A stretch of DNA of 8,336 nt from Victivallales bacterium. Lineage in GTDB: Bacteria > Verrucomicrobiota > Lentisphaeria > Victivallales > UBA1829. Location of the stretch: contig JAEEQO010000137.1 of the NCBI GenBank assembly GCA_016285335.1, positions 1 to 8,336 on the forward strand, in the 5' to 3' direction. Shown here in pieces: positions 5,916-8,336 of the stretch (positions within the stretch are counted from its first letter, which is position 1; every line of letters starts with the position of its first letter). The notes under the pieces are model-generated. The model searched no databases. It saw only the letters and a list, made by a program, of their open reading frames with translations, and was not told where the DNA came from. The translations under genes were made by a program, and so were the position numbers.

Positions 5916-5944
5916 TTGAAATCGTCCGTACGGGGTGGTATTTT
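5916..5944 (+). promoter_or_regulatory. Sigma70-like promoter for the MFS transporter
   Basis: TTGAAA (5916-5921) is followed after 17 bases by TATTTT (5939-5944), so transcription should start near 5951. This rules against the longer TTG-initiated reading from 5909, whose start lies upstream of the promoter, and supports the ATG at 5987. Confidence 0.6.
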
Positions 5945-5955
5945 AATAGGAAAAA

Positions 5956-6000
5956 ATGTCCCCGAATCATTTTGTCCGAATTCATCATGAGTATCCGTGA
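5956..6000 (+). CDS. Possible 14-codon upstream ORF overlapping the MFS start
   Basis: Just after the predicted transcription start, an AGGAAAA stretch is followed by ATG at 5956 and a 14-residue frame (MSPNHFVRIHHEYP) ending at TGA 5998-6000. It is in a different frame from the MFS gene and runs 14 bases past the MFS ATG at 5987. Since the MFS gene has no ribosome site of its own, ribosomes finishing this short frame could re-initiate there. It may equally be chance; no conservation data are available. Confidence 0.3.
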   Translation: MSPNHFVRIHHEYP

Positions 6001-7213
6001 CAGCTACATCCACACCATGCACGCCTGCAACGTCAGCTACGTCACGCAGGCCATCGTGAACGACTTCGCGCCGCTGCTTTTCCTCTGGTTCAAGGGCGCC
6101 TACGATCTTGAGCTCAAACAGCTCTCGTATCTCCTCATCGGCAATTTCTGGCTTCAGATGTGCGTCGCGTTCGCCTGCGCCAAGCTCGCCGACAGGATCT
6201 CCTACCGCGTCACGCTCGTCGTCGGGCAGTTCTGCTCCGCCGCGGGCCTCGCGCTCATGACCGTCCTGCCGGAACTCTTCCCCGCCCCGCTCGCCGGGCT
6301 GACCTGCGCGGTCGCACTGTACGCGGTCGGCGGCGGCGTGGTGGAGGCCGTGACCAGCCCCGTGGTCGAGGCATGCCCGTTCAAACGCAAGGCCGCCGCC
6401 ATGAGCCTCGTGCATTCGTTCTACTGCTGGGGCCAGATGATCGTCGTGCTCGGTTCCACGCTGTTCTTCCACCTTTTCGGGCTCGACAACTGGCGGCTGC
6501 TCGCGCTCGTCTGGGCCGCCGTCCCGCTCGCCGATGGCATCTACTTCCTGTTCGTGCCGATGCGGCCGCTGATCGACGAGGGCAAACAGGGCCTCGGCAT
6601 GCTCGGGCTCTTCAAGCTTCCCGTCTTCTGGCTCATGGCGGTGATGATGCTCTGCGCCGGCGCCTCCGAACACTGCATGAACCAGTGGGCATCCTCGTTC
6701 GCGGAATCCGCCCTGGGCGTGGACAAGGCCGTCGGCGACCTCGCCGGGCCGTGCCTCTTCGCCCTGCTCATGGGGCTCTCCCGCACGCTCTACGCCGTCT
6801 TCAGCACGCGCCTCAACCTCATCAACTGCCTCATCGTGAGCTGCATCCTCAGCATCGCCGCCTACCTGACCGCCGTCTTCGCCCCCCACCCCGCCTTCGC
6901 GCTCGCCGGATGCGCCCTCTGCGGCTGGGCGGCGGGCATTCTCTGGGCGGGCGTCTTCAGCACGGCCTCGGTCGCGGTCCCGCTCGGCGGAACCGCCATG
7001 TTCGCGCTGCTCGCCCTGCCCGGCGACTTCGGCTGCGGCCTCGGCCCCGTGTACGTCGGGACCATCTCGTCGTTCTTCGGCGACGACCTGAAGGCCGGGC
7101 TCCTCGCGGCGACGTTCTTCCCCGCGCTCATGCTCGGCTGCCTGCTCTACTACAAGTTCGGCTACCTCCCCCGCCACAAGGAAATCTCTCCTCGCGGAAT
7201 CCCCGAAGGGTGA
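5987..7213 (+). CDS. Major facilitator superfamily transporter
   Basis: The 408-residue protein is hydrophobic throughout with about twelve predicted membrane segments in two halves around a short central loop near 192-206 (PMRPLIDEGKQGLGM), the size and layout of an MFS permease. LADRISYR (67-74) sits in the motif A position after the second segment. The block GGGVVEAVTSPVVE then KRKAAAMSLVHSFYCWGQ (115-150) resembles FucP/GlcP-type sugar permeases, so a sugar or small metabolite taken up with protons is a reasonable guess; the substrate cannot be read from sequence. The start at 5987 places MSIRDSYIHTMHAC directly before the first segment and fits the promoter. Transcribed alone, divergent from the heptosyltransferase and followed by hairpin-rich DNA. 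Confidence 0.85.
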   Translation: MSIRDSYIHTMHACNVSYVTQAIVNDFAPLLFLWFKGAYDLELKQLSYLLIGNFWLQMCVAFACAKLADRISYRVTLVVGQFCSAAGLALMTVLPELFPAPLAGLTCAVALYAVGGGVVEAVTSPVVEACPFKRKAAAMSLVHSFYCWGQMIVVLGSTLFFHLFGLDNWRLLALVWAAVPLADGIYFLFVPMRPLIDEGKQGLGMLGLFKLPVFWLMAVMMLCAGASEHCMNQWASSFAESALGVDKAVGDLAGPCLFALLMGLSRTLYAVFSTRLNLINCLIVSCILSIAAYLTAVFAPHPAFALAGCALCGWAAGILWAGVFSTASVAVPLGGTAMFALLALPGDFGCGLGPVYVGTISSFFGDDLKAGLLAATFFPALMLGCLLYYKFGYLPRHKEISPRGIPEG

Positions 7214-7227
7214 CCGATAGAGTCCCC

Positions 7228-7249
7228 GTGCCGTTGCGAAGCAAGGCAC
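7228..7249 (+). terminator. Hairpin after the MFS gene
   Basis: GTGCC-G-TTGC pairs with GCAA-GGCAC around a GAA loop: nine base pairs with one bulged G, starting 15 bases after the MFS stop. Only a short CTTTC follows, so it may stabilise the mRNA end rather than terminate by itself; stronger T-runs lie at 7308-7312 and 7330-7336. Confidence 0.5.
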
Positions 7250-7258
7250 CTTTCAAGT

Positions 7259-7336
7259 GGAGGGCTTGTCCTCCCCGGCGTTTTGCCCCCCCTGTCAACG
7301 GCAATGCTTTTTCAAGCCCTGTTTTCATCTTTTTTT
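7259..7336 (+). terminator. Multi-stem structure ending in a T7 run
   Basis: AGGGCTT (7261-7267) pairs perfectly with AAGCCCT (7314-7320), enclosing an inner TTGCC/GGCAA stem (7283-7287 with 7300-7304). A T-rich tail with T7 at 7330-7336 follows. GGAGG/CCTCC (7259-7263 with 7270-7274) is an alternative hairpin that excludes the long stem. This is probably the terminator region of the MFS transcript, or a small structured RNA; the pairing was found by eye and has not been folded. Confidence 0.4.
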
Positions 7337-7446
7337 CGGGAAAATATATCAGCTGGTAACATTGTTTTTCATTTTACTGATTACCAATAAGAAACGATTG
7401 TTTTTCCCGGCATGAAAAGGGGTCTTTTCGGCACACGGATTGCAAC

Positions 7447-7462
7447 ATTTTTCATGAAAAAT
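7447..7462. promoter_or_regulatory. Perfect 16-bp palindrome upstream of the nrdG promoter
   Basis: ATTTTTCATGAAAAAT is perfectly self-complementary and lies 29 bases before the -35 hexamer of nrdG. A partial echo, CATGAAAA, occurs at 7411-7418 beside the GAAAAG/CTTTTC inverted repeat. Position and symmetry suit a dimeric regulator, possibly an activator; it does not match the FNR/CRP core I know (TTGAT-N4-ATCAA). Confidence 0.45.
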
Positions 7463-7491
7463 AAATCTTTTGTGTATTTTTCGTTTGCCTG

Positions 7492-7520
7492 TTGTATTTT
7501 TCTACACCTTGTAGTATATT
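7492..7520 (+). promoter_or_regulatory. Sigma70-like promoter for nrdG
   Basis: TTGTAT (7492-7497) and TATATT (7515-7520) are separated by exactly 17 bases, so transcription would start near 7527. This places the start downstream of the ATG at 7521 and supports translation from the ATG at 7590. Confidence 0.6.
7502..7514. promoter_or_regulatory. NrdR-box-like inverted repeat 1
   Basis: CTACACCTTGTAG has 5-bp arms (CTACA/TGTAG) and falls inside the -35/-10 spacer of the nrdG promoter. Alone it is a modest match to the NrdR box, but its centre (7508) is 31.5 bases, three helical turns, from the centre of the second box. Confidence 0.4.
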
Positions 7521-7530
7521 ATGCCGCAAC

Positions 7531-7548
7531 ACCACAAGATGTTGTGGT
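7531..7548. promoter_or_regulatory. NrdR-box-like inverted repeat 2
   Basis: ACCACAAGATGTTGTGGT is an inverted repeat with perfect 7-bp arms. Its inner 16 bases match 12 of 16 positions of the NrdR consensus acaCwAtATaTwGtgt by hand alignment. It covers about +5 to +22 of the predicted nrdG transcript, a classic repressor position. NrdR is the ATP/dATP-sensing repressor of ribonucleotide reductase genes, so this site agrees with the identity of the gene it precedes. Confidence 0.6.
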
Positions 7549-7589
7549 TTTTCCTCATTTCCCACCATCCTTCTTCTTTCCACGCTCAA

Positions 7590-8324
7590 ATGAACGCCGA
7601 CTCACATTTCGGACTGCAGAAACTGACTTTGCTGGACTATCCCGGCAAGGTCGCGTGCACCATATTCCTGCACGGATGCAACTTCAGGTGCCCGTTCTGC
7701 CACAACGCCTCGCTCGTGGTCGTGCCTGAGGAAGATTCCGTCATGATCTCGTTCGACGAGCTGAAGGATTTCCTGTCGAAGCGGGGAAAGATCCTGGACG
7801 GCGCGTGCATCACGGGCGGCGAGCCGATGCTCCGGCCCGACCTCGCCGACCTGCTGGAGCTCCTGAGGTCGTACAAGCTCATGATCAAGCTCGACACGAA
7901 CGGCTCGTTCCCGGACCGCCTGAAGGACGTGGTGGAACGCCACCTGGTGGACGCCGTGGCGATGGACGTAAAGAACACGTACGCGAAGTACGACGAGACG
8001 ACCGGCGTGACCGGCATGGCGGACCGCGTGAAAGAGAGCGCGGCCTACCTCAAATCCGCCCCGCTGGACTACTATGAATTCCGCACGACCGTCGTCCGCC
8101 AGTTCCATACCGTGGACGACCTCGCGGAGATCGCCCGCGAGCACGCCGGAGCGCCGCATTATTTCCTCCAGAAGTTCAAGGACTCCGGCGACCTGCTCGG
8201 AGCCGGACTGAGCGCGATGCCGGACGACGAGATGGCACGCGCGCTGGAGGCCGTCCGCAAGTTCATCCCGAACGCGCAGCTCCGCGGCGTCGACACCGCG
8301 GAATCCCCCGAAACGAATTCCTAA
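7590..8324 (+). CDS. nrdG: Anaerobic ribonucleoside-triphosphate reductase activating protein (radical SAM)
   Basis: The 244-residue protein begins MNADSHFGLQKLTLLDYPGK, the typical opening of the NrdG2-type activase, followed by the radical-SAM cluster motif Cys30-x3-Cys34-x2-Cys37 in GCNFRCPFCHN. TGGEP at 75-79 binds the SAM amino group, and LDTNG (101-105) and MDVKN (125-129) are further family blocks. The enzyme uses a 4Fe-4S cluster and SAM to put the glycyl radical on class III ribonucleotide reductase (NrdD), allowing DNA precursor synthesis without oxygen. Length fits the family (about 230). An ATG at 7521 would add 23 residues, but it lies before the predicted transcription start and the addition is not family-like. 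No clear ribosome site precedes 7590. NrdD is not in the window; only 12 bases follow the stop. Confidence 0.9.
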   Translation: MNADSHFGLQKLTLLDYPGKVACTIFLHGCNFRCPFCHNASLVVVPEEDSVMISFDELKDFLSKRGKILDGACITGGEPMLRPDLADLLELLRSYKLMIKLDTNGSFPDRLKDVVERHLVDAVAMDVKNTYAKYDETTGVTGMADRVKESAAYLKSAPLDYYEFRTTVVRQFHTVDDLAEIAREHAGAPHYFLQKFKDSGDLLGAGLSAMPDDEMARALEAVRKFIPNAQLRGVDTAESPETNS

Positions 8325-8333
8325 CCATTTTTT
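8300..8333 (+). terminator. Weak terminator-like structure at the end of nrdG
   Basis: GGAAT (8300-8304) can pair with ATTCC (8317-8321) across the last codons, followed by a T6 run at 8328-8333. The stem is short and AT-containing, so termination is possible but unproven; the window ends immediately after. Confidence 0.25.
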
Positions 8334-8336
8334 ATT

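Larger units (their letters stand above)
7214..7589. other. Intergenic control region between the MFS gene and nrdG
   Basis: These 376 bases split in two. The left part (to about 7336) is GC-rich and full of hairpins after the MFS gene. The right part is AT-rich and carries a 10-base direct repeat ATTGTTTTTC (7361-7370 and 7397-7406), a GAAAAG/CTTTTC hairpin (7414-7429), a perfect palindrome (7447-7462), the nrdG promoter (7492-7520) and the NrdR-like boxes. A frame from ATG 7412 starts in the middle of these signals and continues as a shadow of nrdG; I do not count it as a gene. Confidence 0.55.

Noticed and set aside
5909..5986. N-terminal extension of the MFS protein from a TTG codon
   Set aside because: The codon lies upstream of the predicted -35 hexamer and the added residues are not MFS-like.
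5837..7249. 470-residue minus-strand frame over the MFS gene
   Set aside because: Glu/Gly/His-rich antisense shadow; the plus strand encodes a coherent twelve-segment transporter.
7521..7589. 23-residue longer nrdG start
   Set aside because: The ATG at 7521 precedes the predicted transcription start and the extension crosses the operator; the protein from 7590 starts like known family members.
7412..7729. 105-residue plus-strand frame with a hydrophobic N-terminus before nrdG
   Set aside because: It runs through the palindrome, promoter and NrdR-like boxes, then out of frame into nrdG; the hydrophobic stretch reflects T-rich DNA.
1..8336. CRISPR arrays, tRNA/rRNA genes, insertion sequences
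   Set aside because: No regularly spaced repeats, cloverleaf-like sequences, transposase motifs or terminal inverted repeats with target duplications were seen by eye on either strand.

Overview
The window looks like part of the chromosome of a GC-rich, Gram-negative anaerobe. Evidence for Gram-negative: a phosphoethanolamine-transferase-like membrane enzyme, an LPS-type heptosyltransferase (GT9) and aryl-polyene-like lipid genes. Evidence for anaerobic life: an NrdG-type radical-SAM activase of class III ribonucleotide reductase. A gut-type Lentisphaerota/Verrucomicrobiota lineage would fit the GC and gene style, but that is a guess; nothing here fixes the taxon.

Layout. (1) 1-715, minus strand, cut by the left edge: the N-terminal membrane half of a phosphoethanolamine/sulfatase-fold transferase, with a good sigma70-like promoter at 840-868. 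(2) 716-1149: AT-rich divergent intergenic region with an A/T hairpin and a terminator-like hairpin just before the next gene. (3) 1150-4496, plus strand: five tightly coupled genes, three junctions overlapping by 4-8 bases and the last separated by 18: hotdog 3-hydroxyacyl-ACP dehydratase, 4HBT-type thioesterase, beta-ketoacyl synthase, a short KS-like protein without a catalytic Cys (chain-length-factor-like), and a GT2 glycosyltransferase whose motifs resemble those of aryl polyene clusters. (4) 4538-5656, minus strand, convergent: GT9 heptosyltransferase in visibly lower-GC DNA, with a near-consensus promoter (TTGACA, 17 bases, TATAGT) and a leader of about 150 nt. (5) 5987-7213, plus strand: a 408-residue MFS transporter with its own promoter and an overlapping 14-codon upstream ORF. 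(6) 7214-7589: a hairpin-rich stretch after the MFS gene, then an AT-rich control region with a perfect 16-bp palindrome and a promoter overlapped by two NrdR-box-like inverted repeats. (7) 7590-8324: nrdG.

How they fit together. The five-gene operon encodes part of a type II polyketide/fatty-acid-like polyene pathway: elongation by the KS with its partner, dehydration by the hotdog protein, release or editing by the thioesterase, sugar transfer by the GT2. No acyl carrier protein, ketoreductase, AMP-ligase or exporter is present, and both flanks are closed by minus-strand genes, so the missing parts must be encoded elsewhere or borrowed from fatty-acid synthesis. The flanking pEtN transferase and heptosyltransferase make the left two thirds of the window an outer-envelope lipid/glycolipid neighbourhood. 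The MFS gene and nrdG appear to be independent transcription units. The most distinctive points are the reduced, split aryl-polyene-like operon and the NrdR-like operator pair placed on the nrdG promoter.
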